The notes under the pieces are model-generated. The model ran no database searches. It had not been told where the DNA came from and saw only the letters and a list, made by a program, of their open reading frames with translations. Positions 36,601 through 50,745 of a stretch of 64,000 nucleotides of DNA are shown one piece after another; position 1 is the stretch's first letter; every line of letters starts with the position of its first letter. The stretch comes from Mansonella perstans (taxonomy: Eukaryota > Nematoda > Chromadorea > Rhabditida > Onchocercidae). A program made the position numbers and the translations under genes. The stretch is taken from positions 1 through 64,000 of the forward strand of contig JBAMDO010000054.1 in NCBI GenBank assembly GCA_037074765.1. Direction: 5' to 3'.

Positions 36601-39326
36601 TGATGACACCTTGGCAAATAATTATACTCGTAACCGGTTAGTTCATTGTTTATTCGAAAATAATATTGCATGTGTATTCACAAAGCGAATGGGTATCAGT
36701 GCCATGATGTTTTATCGGAATATATGGAATAGAGCCTTTCTGAATCATTTTAATTAAATTGATACTTAGCTGAACGTCAGTGGTTTTTGCACACTTTGGG
36801 TAGATCAGCCAACATTTGATATAAATCATACATATTTCCTCTGTTTTAACTTTTTTAGACAGAAATTTGTATGAAATTCGTTTTCAGCTAGATTATCAGT
36901 TAAGCATAAAAAAGTTATCCAGCTTTATAATGGTTTGTGTGTTTGTAAAACTGCTTTTAAATTTAGGGCCACATTTGATCCGAGAGATGAGTTAGTATTG
37001 AATGATGGTATATTGTGGGATCCGAGATTAGGGATGAAAGTAGTGCACAAGTTCGACAAAATGAATGTTGTAAATTGTGGTATCTTCCATCCGCGTGGAA
37101 ATGAAGTTATCATAAATTCCGAAGTGGTTCGTTTGCGCTTCATTTTTTGCTTTAGAACTGAAGAAACTTATTCAGTAATATTAGGCATCGGCTTATTTTC
37201 ATTATTTACTCGTGTTTCTTGTTTGCATTAATTTGTTATGTTTAAACTTGACAAGACAGATGGTTTTTTATACCGACAATCGGTTTGAATTTCCGAGTTA
37301 CTTGAAACTTATAGTATTTTTACACTACTGATGTGCAATATTTTACTACCAGATTTTTTGATGGTTTTGTCCTCATTCTGATTATGTTATTTTAAGTTGG
37401 GGAAACTTTACGTGTTGGTTGGATGAAATCCAAAATGAGAAAATCTTTTTGTATATATAAATTAAAGTGGCCAATGTTGTTTTCAGTGGGATGTTCGTAA
37501 TTTCAAGCTGCTACACAGTATAAGCGCACTCGATCAATGTAGAATTGTATTTAGCGGTGGCACGGATGCTATTTATGGATGTATGTTTTTTTCTCCGTTG
37601 AAAATTTAAGTACTTTTGGCTTTGGTGAAGAATAGAACTGTATCAGCGATCGCGAGATGATTTTTTATATAATTAATATGATCTAGATTGATCTGCAGGT
37701 ATTACTGTAGCTCTTGAAGTAATTACAGCTTTTTTTTTTTGCAGCAGCGTATTTGGATGTAGAAGAAATAGATGATCGTTTTCGTCAAACATTTGCTTCC
37801 TCATTTCGAACTTTTGATTCCACAACTTATCAAGTATAATTTAGAATTAAATCATATGCTTTTTGTATGCTAAATATATTGCCAGTACCATCTGTCGAAG
37901 ATGAGAGAGCTGAAGTGATTTAGAGCAGACTTCTCTCTGTTTGTTTTATGTCAAATAGCTTTGCCTTTCAGGAGCATTAATGGATATAACTTTTTTTTTT
38001 GCAGGTAATTACAACTGTGGACGCAAAGCGAGCTTTATTTGATTTCTGTGCTGATCATAACGATCAATATATGGCTTTAATTGAAGCTCATGGTAATGCA
38101 GATGATTTATTAGAGCTGAGAGAAAATGTCTGCCGTCTTTACGAGGTTGGGAAACGCCGTGAAGCAGACGAATGTGATGATGAACAAGTATATATTCTGC
38201 ATTTCTGCAAAAAAAAAACATAAATTCTTTCATAAATCTACACTTATTTGTCCTTTTAGTCCGTTGGACGTGTTCATTTGGAATTAGCATCTGTTGCAAA
38301 GTTTGTATGAATCAAAGCGGTAGTCACTTTACCAAACATCTAAGTTTCTTTCCTTATTGAAAGTTTAGCAATGTTGAAAGGATTTGCTTGAAGGAAGAAA
38401 CTGGTGACGATAATGAAGATGATATGGGGTCATCGAGTGAAATGGACACATCGCTTGGCGATACTACTGCTACGGATTCTTCTTCATCGGAAGAAAATTC
38501 TGATGAAGAAAGTGATGAATCCTTATATGAATCTACACATAGCCTTAATGGAAGTTTGAATGATGAGGATGAACAGGTTTATTCTTCGTTCAAGGTTTAA
38601 TTAAATAGTAACTCGCTTGGAAATACTACTGACTGATAATATATTTTTTGCAATCTGTAGGACAATTGGTATGTTAAATGTTTCATAATTTCAAGGTATT
38701 TTGATGCCTTGAAATGGTATACATGCGGATCAAAGAAGAAGTTCTAGCAAAGGAAACGATCCACTGGCGGTTTCAACCAATTTAATAAATTAACCGGATT
38801 TTTTAATAGCTTGAAGCGTTAAGTTCCGGTGCAACCGCAACTGAGAAGTTTCTAAGTTTCAGTGGGCAGATGATGATCACGTTTCGGAAAATGGTGAAGA
38901 TTCGGAACGAAGTAATGGTGTTCTACTGAGGATTGGCGATCGTGAAGCTCTAAATATTGTTTTTGATCCAGGCACGAATCGGCGTGATATCCGCTTACGT
39001 ATGTCTCCATTATGTAAATTATAGTAGAAGTGTTTGGTGGAAATTCGGTTCCCAATCAACTTAATTGTCATAAATTCATAAATGAATTGAATGGCATAAG
39101 ATCTTGATTCGTATATGTTTTTAAAATCAGACTTTGTTCCCAATGAGGTTGAGTAATAAATATTTTTCAAGTTCAAGCTCTGGCAGTGGATTCGGACAGC
39201 GATACAGAAGTGGATGTAAGCTACAATCCTGATGAAGATGCAGCAAATGCTGATATGCATCCAGGTTCAAGTTCAATAGTTCTGAATCCGGTACTTCGAA
39301 GGCAGCGAAGAGCCGAACGAGAATAG
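27613..39326 (+). CDS. DCAF1: DCAF1/VPRBP, substrate receptor of CUL4-DDB1 ubiquitin ligase
   Basis: Thirty-eight exons join with all phases agreeing (4902 bases, 1633 aa; human is about 1500). Exon starts: 27613, 27908, 28227, 28485, 28793, 29255, 29451, 29848, 30231, 30493, 31019, 31390, 31636, 31905, 32367, 32600, 32916, 33524, 33771, 34001, 34272, 34740, 35044, 35295, 35488, 35796, 35855, 36046, 36277, 36560, 36967, 37487, 37745, 38005, 38260, 38369, 38863, 39172. Landmarks: an N-terminal helical-repeat block ([25 protein letters not shown]), an insert with the nuclear-signal-like PPRKKVKLD (about 303-311), a long armadillo-like region, LisH (about 900-932), a WD40 propeller (about 1120-1460), and a Glu/Asp/Ser-rich tail. 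Both DDB1-contact WDxR motifs are present: WDPR 1297-1300 and WDVR 1333-1336. The known role is recruiting nuclear substrates for ubiquitination, with roles in growth and the cell cycle. Exon 26 is only 29 nt (35796-35824). Exons 5-7 (about 200-315) are the least conserved and least certain. Confidence 0.94.
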
Positions 39327-40541
39327 TGAACATGCATATCAATCCATTAATGTAGTAATTGAAGGGTTCTTTGTCACAGTTATTAAATATTTGTGTAATG
39401 TTAGTCAGCTACCTTTTCACCCATATCTGAAGCTTTCTTTGCAAATTAAGCGTTGCACTTGAATTTTATGGTAACTCTTTTAAATACGATTGTTGGGTTT
39501 GATTATAATTTTATCTATGCATAATGTTTTCTTTATTTGCATGTGTTATGTCCCAATCCATTGTAACGACCACAACTTCCCGTACGAGACTTCAGTCATC
39601 GCTTCTGCGCATCTCATTTATTAGTGCTATAGCACACATGCAAACGCAAATTTCCCATATAATTTGCTGTGGATTGTTAATTTTAGCTCCGGGATATTCA
39701 CATTTTCTTGTATCATTTCGTGAATTCTCTTTACCAGTAGTTAATGACAAGGAGAAGCTGTAATTTAACCCTTTCTTCTTTTAGAAGATGGATGGGATTC
39801 AGATGTATTCTACTCATGTCCCCAACCCATCATATTTTGGGAATGCAGAATTTCAATTTTGAAAATTTTGGATTGAACTTACTGCGGTTTATGGATTTCG
39901 CAGCATATGCTCTTTCCATAAGGATATGTCGGCAGCTTCATGCAAAAGTTTTTTAATATTTTGCGTTGATGTACTTGTCATTTGATTGGTTAAAGCCGGT
40001 AAAGATTTTGAACAATAAGAACGATACTTTATTTGGTATGAAATCAACAGAGGAGAATTCTGATAACCTCCATCAAGTTAGGCACTTTTTTGAACTTAAC
40101 AAGATTGACGGAGCTATAATCACAGTTTGAAATGATTTCCGTGAGAATGTGCTTTAAAAAAACTGAACGACAGAAACTCTGGAAGCTGTAACAGTTTGTA
40201 AAGAATATTTTTCTAACGACTTCTCCGCAGTAAGGTTACATCTACAACGTACCGAAAGTGAAATTAATTTGAGTTAGTTTTCCTAGATTTAATGGGTTGT
40301 AGTTGCTCGACTGAAAGAGCTGTTTCAGTGAATGGTAGAACACGGACAGGAAGAAATGACGGCATGTCTTTTAAGCCAACTGAATTGTAATGGAACGGTT
40401 CTGCACATACTAGTAATAGAAATGATAAGGAATTGATATTTTGATATTTTGACAAGTTAAATATAATGTGAATTGCCCATTGGTACAAAGGAATCAAAGG
40501 GCAAGGAATAACCCCGATGTATAAAAGTTTTCTAAATCCTA
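39327..40541. other. Convergent intergenic region between DCAF1 and TBC1D22
   Basis: Both neighbours end here. An ATTAAA variant poly(A) signal for DCAF1 lies at about 39382. Open frames at 39524-39763 (plus) and 40264-40497 (minus) read plausibly as protein but have no start, phase match or family; either could be a relic or an alternative 3' exon. Confidence 0.35.
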
Positions 40542-43500
40542 TTACATATTCACATCTTGTGCCAAATGATTCTTAGCACCATCGAAAAGTGCCATCAAAG
40601 AAAAGGCATCCGCTGTTAATTCACATATCTGTTGATCGCCCCAGCTATGTGTTGGCAGATTTTGCAATAGCAACATTATTCCCTGCAATTTAGAATTGAA
40701 TTTATTAATTCATAAATTCATTGATTTCAAGTTACATAAAACTTTTTAGAAACCTGAAAGTCCTTCTCTGCTTGTAACTGCTTAGACCACATTCGAAGAA
40801 AAGCTGCACACACATAGCCATGAAACTGCGAAAAACCGTTCCTTTCACTCTGAAACTTGAGACTGAAATTCCCCGATTCCGACAAACCTTGTCAAAAGGA
40901 ATGGTATAAAAAGTCAAAAAAGTCATTTACCAATAGATCTTTTTCAGGAATCCTAAACAAGAATGTGTAGTAGAAGTATCATAATGCTACAATTAATAAA
41001 GTTAACCAAAATCAACACAGTCAGTTGTAGTCAATAATTGACTTACCAAAAAAGTATCCCAAAGACGAATTGTAGCTCGTAAAGGGATTTCTCTCATAAG
41101 AACATTGTTCATCCAACGGAACGCAAATTGTAAGTATTCAACACCATGCACTTCCAAATGACGATGAAGCTGCTCTATAAGTAAAGGGAATATCATAATT
41201 CATTCGAAAACACTGTCCTTGAAATTTGTATAATTAAAATTTCATGATTCCAGAAAATGAACACAGTCCATCAAGTAAACTTACTGTCAACACGACTCAT
41301 CAGATGTCGTAACTGCGACACTTTACGCTGAATACCTGGTTGTGCAAACGTGTAGTTATCCTGAATTGTATCCAACAAGGCTGTGACACACCAAAAACTA
41401 TCTGCTTCGACGATTTCAATTTGCTCTCGTGGTAAATGACTTACTTCATATGTGCCAACTTCTATATCTGAAACTACTCATCATTCAAACTACTTATCCT
41501 TGACTATTGAATTCAATTTCATCTAACAGTAAAATATGCCAGTTAGTGAATTAAAGAATAAATTAACCATCAGCTATGAATTCTGAGAGAAACACAACAA
41601 AGAAGGGTGTAACAAGATCGTTGATACCCTGCACATAACCACTTGCTGGATGGCGAATTGCCCAGATATATAAAATATGTTCAAAGATCTGCAAGAAATA
41701 AAGATGATCAGTTTAAAGAAAATTTAAAAGAAAAAGGATTTAGAATATTCATAATATTCAAAATAGAATATTCATACCATACCTCCTGCACCAGTTTTTG
41801 CTGAAACAGCGGTATCAAGGGACACATACGCGGAATATCAATGTGAATCTGTAAATCAGTTCATTTTACTTTCCATTTCTATCAGTTTTCAATGAAAATG
41901 CAGAAAACAGTGGTCAAGTTTAATCCACAAACCTGTCTAAAAGTATCCTGATGCTGCTCATCGTATCGAGTGTGGAAATATTGTTCCACATAACGCCAAT
42001 ATTCTTTCCTTTTCCTTGCAAGTGTAACTTCACGACGCTCAAAATTTGTTGGAAGATAACCCTAATTAACAGGAAAAGCGTTAAGCAAAACAGGATAAGC
42101 CAACATTAAAAATCAATGGTAGATGTATTCTCGCTAATATTCTAAACCACATATCAAAAATCTTGAACCCACTATGAAGATACAAAAACAAATAATTTAA
42201 TAAAAAGGAAAATGAAAATCTAATGAAAAGCCAATTTACCAGTAATATTCTCCAAATCGTTGGTCGTAATTTATGAGGTATACCCATCCAACAGTCTTTA
42301 CGCAACTGCTCCAAATCAATATCTATAGCTTTCAGAGATTGTGTACCATTTTTCGGACTTATCAATGGACTTGTGTGAACACCGAGCTGAGCGCGTAACC
42401 GATCAAAGCGAGCATGGTCACGCTGAAGAGCTGCAAGAAAGTCTATTATTTGGAGAGAAACAATTGTTTTGTTATGCATCAACCGAACCACGCTAAAATC
42501 GGATTCAGAACTGCTGAAACAATATGCACAGATGAAAGAATGTACTGGATTATTTTGTTATCTGATTTTAGAATCGAGTACAAAAACTGCAAGCATGATA
42601 ACCCAAAGTATGCTCTAGAGATGTCGGCGAATCATGTGCTATCATCGGATAGTCTACTGTTGAACTTGATGGTGCTTTTCCATATTCAACCGATACCTGC
42701 AGTTCCCAGGAAATAAAACTAGAAATCCAAGAAATAAAATATTAAATTCAATTGTTCCTCTCTCAGTCCAGTCTATGCTTAAGTCTACTTTGGTACCAGT
42801 AAATAGGTTTGTACGTGATTACCGAAAAATAAATAAACCTATTTTCCTTATTCACTTGCCTTTGCACAAATTTCCTCTCATAATTCTCACGAAATCTTAT
42901 GTTTACGCTTCTTAAAACAATACATCGAGTTTTTAAAAAGCATAAATACTCACTTCTGGTAATCGAGGATATAGATTTATCGATAGATGCACTCCACTGC
43001 TTTCCGCTGGCACTGCTGTTCCTGGTATTGGTTCTAAATTTTAAGAAGCAAAAATGATAAGTTTTCTGATAAGGATGAAATAATATGACGCGAAACTTCA
43101 ATATAAAAAAACCAAAAACAACCCGTTTACCCTTCTGGATAGCTAAACGCTGCATAGCCTGTATTTTATTGTTTCTTGAAGGGATTGGATTAACCGGTGG
43201 CATTATCAAGTCACGCGCTACCAGGTTGGCATGTCGTTCGAGGACTTTTGCAGCGCTCATGCAAACAGCTTGCTCATCCAGTGTTACAGACACATCCCAG
43301 GCATCCGATACACTGAAAAAGTTGGCCGTTTCTGGTATTCATTCGCTGAAACGTAAGAATACATGTTTGCTGAAAGACTGCTCATCATTTATTGAATGCT
43401 TCTCTACATATTTGCTGAAAGATTGCTCATCATTTACTGAAGATAATGTGATACCAAAATCAATGTTAGGTTGAAATCAAAGGATCAAGTTATAATGAAT

Positions 43501-44214
43501 TAAACTGAATAACATTACAAATGGAAGTTTACAACAAAAATCAATAAAGAAAACTTCCCTTCCTTAAATCATACTTGATGAATAAGCCTAACTGCCCTTA
43601 TATTAGAAGTTTACAAATTAAACCTGATCGATTGCCCAGTTTATAACCAATAGAATTGATAATTAAACTCAACGTATTCCATGAAGGATGATAAAATAAA
43701 ATCTCATGCGCAATCGTGCATTAAAAAGTATATACGATGTCGCTGCGAAAACAATTAGGTTAGAACTAGCTATAATTGGCCAATATATAAAGCATCCCCC
43801 TTAATAACAGGTATATTCAACTGTATGTCAACAGTACAAAATCGTTACTAACTTAAATATATATTGACATCTTCAAATGGATCCTTTCATAGAAAGATTT
43901 ACTAAACTATCGAGCAAAAATCGTTAAAAAAAAAAAAAAAAAAAAAAACCTGTTCATATAGTTCTGGAATTTTGCTCCAGAATTTGAATGCTGATTATCG
44001 GTATTGTCAGTTCGGCCAATGCCATTTGCAAAATCATTGTATTCGGTTAGTGGAGGATACTGAGCACCATAAACAGGCTTGACACTGCAGCAAAATTTAT
44101 AGTTAATGAAATATTGGAAACAATCACATAATTACAGTATCGTAAAGAACAGGAAATAAGCAAGTGATCAAACCTTCCAGGTATTGCCGATTGTTGAATC
44201 CAATTGTAGCTCAT
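40542..44214 (-). CDS. TBC1D22: TBC1D22-type Rab GTPase-activating protein
   Basis: Thirteen exons join with all phases agreeing: 44214-44174, 44084-43950, 43312-43131, 43033-42954, 42696-42603, 42442-42240, 42061-41933, 41848-41783, 41688-41568, 41467-41285, 41174-41047, 40849-40754 and 40682-40542 (TAA). The total is 1599 bases and 532 aa; human TBC1D22A/B are about 505-517. The N-terminal 180 residues are low-complexity, Pro/Ser-rich and poorly conserved. The TBC domain runs from about residue 229 (WMGIPHKLRP) to about 500. Both catalytic fingers are intact: the arginine finger IHIDIPR at 289-295 and the glutamine finger YVQ at 328-330. ASGYVQGINDLVTPFFVVF and RWMNN.LMRE match the family strongly. 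TBC proteins stimulate GTP hydrolysis by Rabs; TBC1D22 acts at the Golgi with ACBD3/14-3-3 in mammals. This gene is expected to be an active GAP. Confidence 0.92.
43330..43445. repeat. Tandem duplication in a TBC1D22 intron
   Basis: Two similar copies of about 50 bp (TTTGCTGAAAGACTGCTCAT, then TTTGCTGAAAGATTGCTCAT) lie in the intron between coding exons 2 and 3. Confidence 0.7.
43926..43948. repeat. Homopolymer A run at an exon-intron border
   Basis: About 23 consecutive A on the plus strand. On the gene's strand this is a poly(T) run directly after the donor GT of TBC1D22 coding exon 2. Confidence 0.85.
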
Positions 44215-44219
44215 TGCTC

Positions 44220-47200
44220 TTTTTAGTTCACTTCCACCTCATAACATTGAACATTTCCCAGCAGTAATTTAAAAATTGAGGTCCTCAAATAAGACTGCCC
44301 CGAAATAAGGTAGACAAAGCAAAGCAAAATACTACACAAATACAATCAACAATTGCCGCAACTCCTTCTGGATACACACCTGAGCCGATTCGTCTAGAAA
44401 GCATGTGGCCCGTTAAATCGTGACATTTTTCAGTTGAGTTAGAACGGGGAACAAAGATCATATTTTCTTATTTATTAACATTTTATCTGTTCTTCATCCC
44501 GATTCCTATAGTAAAAAGGCAAAAACAAGTGTAATTTGCAGGTTGCTGTTTAAAGATATTTTACATGGAATACATTTTATAGTTAAATTTAGTTAATATA
44601 TTATATAACAATAATTGTTTCTCTGAACAAAATCTCATTTTACATCAAAAATTTTGCTAGTTTCTTTGTAAGTTATAGTCGTTTTGAGAATCGAAACTTC
44701 ATCAAATGTTAACATAAAAAATTGCGAAAAAATATATAATTTAGAAGAAAAATGAGAGCATACTTATAAATCCTTTATTTATGAATTATATTTATCATAT
44801 TATTTATGAATTTTGCGATACATTCCCAATTCTGATCCATTTCATTGAATTAAAACTGTCTTTTTCTGCTTTCTGAAAGCAATTTTTGCAAAAAAAATTT
44901 TGCAAACTTATTCCTTAGTAGCCTAAAAGCTTATAAATTTGCAGTAAGATGCAACGATCAATTTTATATTCATTAGTGGCAGAAATTTATCAGTCTAAAG
45001 CATCCAAAAACTGGGCGATCAAATGAATTCTGCTATAGTCAAATTCTGCCTTTTGGATCTTTTGGAATAGTTTCTTAGACTGTTAGTCATCGAAGATTAT
45101 TTGCAATTTCAACACCATACGATCGTAAAAATTTGATAATCGTCACTGAACAGCTACGTATTCAATCTGTTATCATCATAACGTGAATAATATAACCTTG
45201 TGCCAAAAGTCCGAAAAATCTTTTGTGAAAAGCAATGAAGAGATGAAGACTGTTAAACAACTTTGTTTACCTTTCATACAAATCATTCATTCACTTATTG
45301 TGCTGCTAGGCTATTTCGATATTATCTGATGAATTTCAAGCGATTTGCTTAATTAATAGTTAAAAAAACGTTATCATGCTCCTTGAGGATATAAAGATAT
45401 TTTGCTTTTTGTTAAAACAAAAAGTAACGAAGTTACTGAAGAACATAACTTGATCACTTTTAAAAAAAATGAAGAAAGTTGTTGTTCGCAAATGAACTCT
45501 CAAGATTTTTAAAGCCATTGCAAGTTCATTACATACCTATTTTTGTTTCTTAAAGCTACCGACATTTACACGTTAATATCTTTCTATACATTGCTTCTCT
45601 CACTTTTACACCGCTTTAAAATCTGAGAAAGAATAAATTGTTTGCACGATAATCTGCAGTTTATTAATAAAGTTGCAATTTGATCAAATATTAAAACTAT
45701 TTAACTACTCAAGACATATATGTTCAGTAAATTCCAAATTGACATGAAATGAAGAATTAGGATAGTTGAAGTGCAATTGAAAGCTACACAATCTTATTGT
45801 TAATGTGGAATGATTGTGAAAAGTGAGAATAAGCGTAGATTTCGTTCTTTCAACGTTATTAACAAATCATAAAAGCTTTATTATATCAATTAAAAGGTGG
45901 ACTTTGATATCTCTATCAAATGATCTGTTTTGGATTTATCCAATATCACTGTGTTAGCTCTGAAAGTATTTGTGCGACTTTCTGTACCACTGTATTGGTA
46001 ATACACTTCTGCCCACACCGCTTAGTCTCAGTTATATTTCTCTCAGCAATTATTTCATTAGTATGCTTTTTATTGTCAACATTTTGCGCCTTTTTATTTA
46101 ACAACTTGAATTTTTTGTTTACAACAGTTAATAATTTGTACACCTTCCTTGAAATTTTCTTCAAGCAGCACATGTATGATCTTCCCAAGACTACAATTTA
46201 TGGAACGATAACAATCAAAGGTAAATATTCAGATTTCACAAAGGGAAGTTCAATTTTCCCACGAATAACGATCTTGTACATCAGAAAGTTTCCTGAAACA
46301 TTCCTGAGTACGTTGCTACCTCTGATTCAGGATTTGTTCTGAAGGAATATGAAGAAAAAATGTGAAGTGACGCCGATTTTTTTTTTCAGTTCAGTGTACG
46401 ATGTCTAGTAAAAAAAGTTGTAGAAATTAACGTTAGATGATTGATTTGTATTTTTACATGTAGACTTCATGTTACCATTTTATCTTTGCTGTCATCATCT
46501 GTTACCACAAATCGTGGTCATACATACTACATTGCCATTCTTAGACGGTCGATATTCCGATTGCTATCAGGAATGCCTTAATGCAAGTCGACTGTTCATT
46601 ACAGCAACATGAAGAAGCGGACATAAATGTGAAGAGCAAAAAATGGATAGAATGAGAAATAGATTTAAATCCATAAAAGTTGTAAGTACGCCGAGGTTTA
46701 GATGAAAGTTACAAGTTCTTGAGGCTACGCTATTGCATTATCATTTAATTGCTGTTTTAAGATGTTAAGTGTCAAGTTTTCATAAGGAACCTCACGAAAC
46801 AAGGAGAGTGAAAGCGGATAGGAAGCAAAATAAGGAAGTTTGCACAAAAGAAAAGCGCTTGACCTTCAAAGAATGGTAGTAGTTTTGAACAAATATCATT
46901 GCTAATGCTTTCCTGACCATTCCTTATATTCATTTGATTTATTGGCTTATTTTACGGCTACCCACTTTTTCGAGTAATAAAAACGTTAAGACATTGGATG
47001 GTATGTGTCTTTCCTGCATTCATCTTCCCTATAGGATACGAAAGCGAATTAATGGTCATTCATTTATCATATTTTGGTTCCCACCCATTGATATGTTAGA
47101 CATGAAATTTTCAAGCAATAAACTATAGCTTTGAGTACATGTCCTCCACCTTCCCTTCACCGATATATTAATTGTCGATCAGTTGAATGGATTTCGACTG

Positions 47201-50200
47201 CATAATGAGAGGATCGTTAAATACTGATCAGGTCCAATTTCATAAAAACTAAACTTCCGTTTGCTTTTTCCTGACATTTCTTGACTCATTCTAGAAATTC
47301 TTAACCGTCATCAGCTGCAACAAAACTTCAGCAAATTATTACCTTATGCTATTTTCTTCATAATACATGCAGTTACACATACAGTGCTTCGAGTGAAACA
47401 TCTTTGGTCGTTTATTTAGAAACTTTATAGAAAGTTTATAACAAAACTTTTTTTCGATTTTAGCAAATATTTAATGCATAAAATAAAGAACCGTTGCCAA
47501 CAATGTTGCTGCTCAAATAACGTTTTTACGCTTAACTGTTCTTTTGCATTCATTAAACACTGGTAGAAACATCTTCCTATAAAAATTTCTCGAATTTTTT
47601 CTTCTATTAAAAGGCTAATTAGTTTTTCTTAGAAGCAGTAGAGGAATAAATTAAAAATGATTAGCCTAAACGAAAATTTATTTCCCATTAAGCAATGTTG
47701 AGAAATAATTTAGGCCCAAGCATATAATCAGTGATCTGTCTACCATTTCTCTGATTTACCGGGGAGATTTTACAACGCCAGAAAACACAAGGCATGGTAT
47801 TTCATCTTTTATCGTCATTTTTCCGGACACTTAATGTGATTAATGGATGAGTTCTTCAGATGAAAGCCAGTAATGATCTGCATTGTGACAATGAAATGGT
47901 CCCATCGTCAAATTTATGCATTAAAGGCAGTAGTGGTTCTTGCATGATACGCATGATACATCCGCACGTGTATGATTATAGGCGGTCGTTAATGTTGTTG
48001 TGTATAAGAGCACTTACAATTTCTAAAAAACTGTTCATCAAATAATGTATTGTTTGCAGTTCTTCCTTTAGTTGATTAATTTGATAAGGGCTGTCATTGC
48101 ATTCAACAAATGAATTATTGGAGTGATTTTATCTTCATATTTTTCTCGTTGTCTCTTCGCCTTCGTAGATCAAGAAAATGATGCACAAAATCAAGCAGCT
48201 TAAAGTAATCTATGCAGTTAGACACTGATGAAACTTTCAAACTCGTTTTCTGTTCTCATTGCTTTACATTTTAATTTATTCAGTTAGGTTGGAGTGACGT
48301 TAAATTTGCATAATACAAAAGAATTTATATATTAGAAATATTATGATAAAGCAGTAGTTTGCATAGTTGCATCAGCGTTATAATTGTAATTATTCACGAA
48401 GAAGAGATTCCGTAACTACTTTATGGGAAGGAAAGAGAAACGGAAGAATAGGGAAAATTAAATTTATCAATTCAGTTGTAATCAGCGACCTGATGATCAA
48501 TTTTAGCTTAATCAAATGAGCAGTCGTTCTATCACTTCTAACAAGCATCAGCTAACTGACGATTCGCTTTGGTTTGTGGCTAGGAAGGCCATCTTGACAC
48601 TATTCAGACGTTTTTCAGCTAAACTTAGTCTTCATTTCCAAACAGTTCAAATACATTACTTTATCAGAGTCTGCTATCCGTCATCAAACCTATTCCATTT
48701 CTCTTTCCTTATATTCATCGAAAGTTCAATCACCGCTGAACGTGATTTCGATTGCATGAAGTGGAAGGGCAATTGCAGCATTGATCATGCCAGTCATAAC
48801 GATAGTGATACCTTGTGCAACACTTTTTCTTGGTTTCTGCAACAAATTTAACTTTACATCTGTCATACTTATATTTTTGATGAATCCTACCCAGTCCAAC
48901 GATTTTGTTGAATGATTTTGATCAGATTACCAACTTTTTTGCAACAGGTGGTTGATATTATCCCCAATCTGTAAGAAATATTCGAAGAAATGGGTAATTA
49001 CTTAAAAGTAGGGTTTTATCTTCGCATAATTCATCAAATAAATTCGGTCAGCTTCTACAGTAAACCAATTCAAGAATAGTCATAGTTCACCTGTATTTCT
49101 GAAGTGTCTGAGTCTCACAAACTTTAAAAAGCAAATGTCTGTGCCACTAATATGCCTGGAATGGTTACTGATTTTTCGGAATATTATTCCAAGGCGAAAA
49201 AGGTGCTAAACGCTTACTCAGATGTTTTAATAGTGACTCTGAAAACGATTCCAAAAAATTTTACAGAAAGATAACATAGTAAGTATAAAACATAATAAGT
49301 AGAATTGGCATAACAAATAAAGCAGCATTCTCTTTTCAAATAAAAGGATGGATAGATAGTTATTTTCTTTTTTATTGAATTGAATTTCCCTCATTTTCAC
49401 TTCCCGTCAATATTTTCCTGCTTAGGATAAATACTTGATTTTTCTTTAGGAGGGGTGATAAATTTTTTTCTACGAAATAAGTGAGTTCTGGCCGCTGTAT
49501 AACAAGGTCATGAAATTATTTTGTTTCTGTCTTTTATTAAAGATTTCACAATACGGGGTTCTTTCTTCGCAGATTTCTTGGTGGACAACGTAAGTTAATG
49601 TTCTTGAATTGATTTATAGGAAAGTGTCGTATGAATAATGTCAACAAGTGATTGCTAGAAGCGATTTATGTACATATAATTTCAACAGTGCAAATTCATT
49701 TCTCACTGAAATCAAGATTTTTATAGAAAAAGCAATTTATAGAAAAAACAAGCAGCATTAATTGGGTACAGTTGTCATAAGTTTTTCAAAATTTATAGCT
49801 GCAGTAACTGCTATCAGTCTATGCTGACTTCCTAAATTCAAAATCTTCGACGTTAGAGCTTGCTTCTTCGTACGCGTAGCTTTTTATTGGCAAGCTACCA
49901 ATGATTATCGATGAGTTTAATCAAATTAAATTCGTTGTGCAAAAGTACCACCATTTTTCCATCAGATAAGTCTTATCTTGACGGAAGAGTACCGTAACAA
50001 CATTTTTTAGAGACTATGAAGTAATTATAAAACATAACTAGCAATAGCATAGTATAGTTATCCTTAATTTCAGTTAATTCGAAAACTTTATGTGACAACA
50101 TCTTTTAAATAATTATAATCTTTGAAATCTTACCACGTACTAATTTTGTTTTTAAGATAAATTTCAAAGACTTTGATTACAAAACATTGTCTATATGTTT

Positions 50201-50740
50201 ACATAATGAATTAAAACTCAAACAAGTAAGTAACACAAAATGGTTTCTCAATCGGACGAATGTAATTTCGCCATAAGTCTGAAAAGAAAGTATTTGTTGA
50301 ATACGTTCTATCTCATCATTCATCTAAAAAGGTTGTTGCTATTATTAAACAATTATTTACGATCAGTAGGAAAAACAATCTAAACCTAGTTAGTTGAAAA
50401 AACTTGGCGAATAATTTATTGCTATGAAGACACAGACCAAACATTTCCACTGTTGAATAACTGGGCTAATTAGACTTCATGACAGTCTTCATAATATCAA
50501 ATAGCACTGATCAGATAAGTCGATTTAATACCTTCGTGCCAATGCCCATTCTTTCACGTAATGACTCGCTGTCAAAGTAATTGAGTTTGAAAATCTTAAA
50601 ATTCATTATTTAATCATTGAACTTCTACTGCAGATTCCGTATGACATAATTTTAAATCTTTGCACTGCGTTTGCTACCATTTATGTCATTTATGCTATTT
50701 ATTGAAGATTCATCGCAGCAACTCAAGTAATATATCTCTT
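44220..50740. other. Gene-poor AT-rich region
   Basis: No gene can be supported over about 6.5 kb. A T-rich, membrane-like open frame of 140 codons lies at 45920-46342 (plus). Cys-containing short frames lie at 47860-48045 and 48516-48851 (plus); the last ends with a run of about 40 residues rich in Cys and Asp that reads plausibly as protein. None has a supporting splice partner or recognised family. Confidence 0.35.
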
Positions 50741-50745
50741 CGATT

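Noticed and set aside
42763..43293. 176-codon minus-strand open frame
   Set aside because: It is an intron read-through of two TBC1D22 coding exons (43312-43131 and 43033-42954), the second in a shifted frame.
45920..46342. 140-codon plus-strand open frame with a hydrophobic segment
   Set aside because: T-rich DNA favours long Phe/Leu/Ile frames on this strand. It has no splice borders or family, and an 80-codon frame overlaps it on the other strand.
47753..47768. GATTTACCGGGGAG shared with 9729-9742 next to the inverted-repeat element
   Set aside because: Only about 14 bases match and the flanks do not, so it is not a second element copy.
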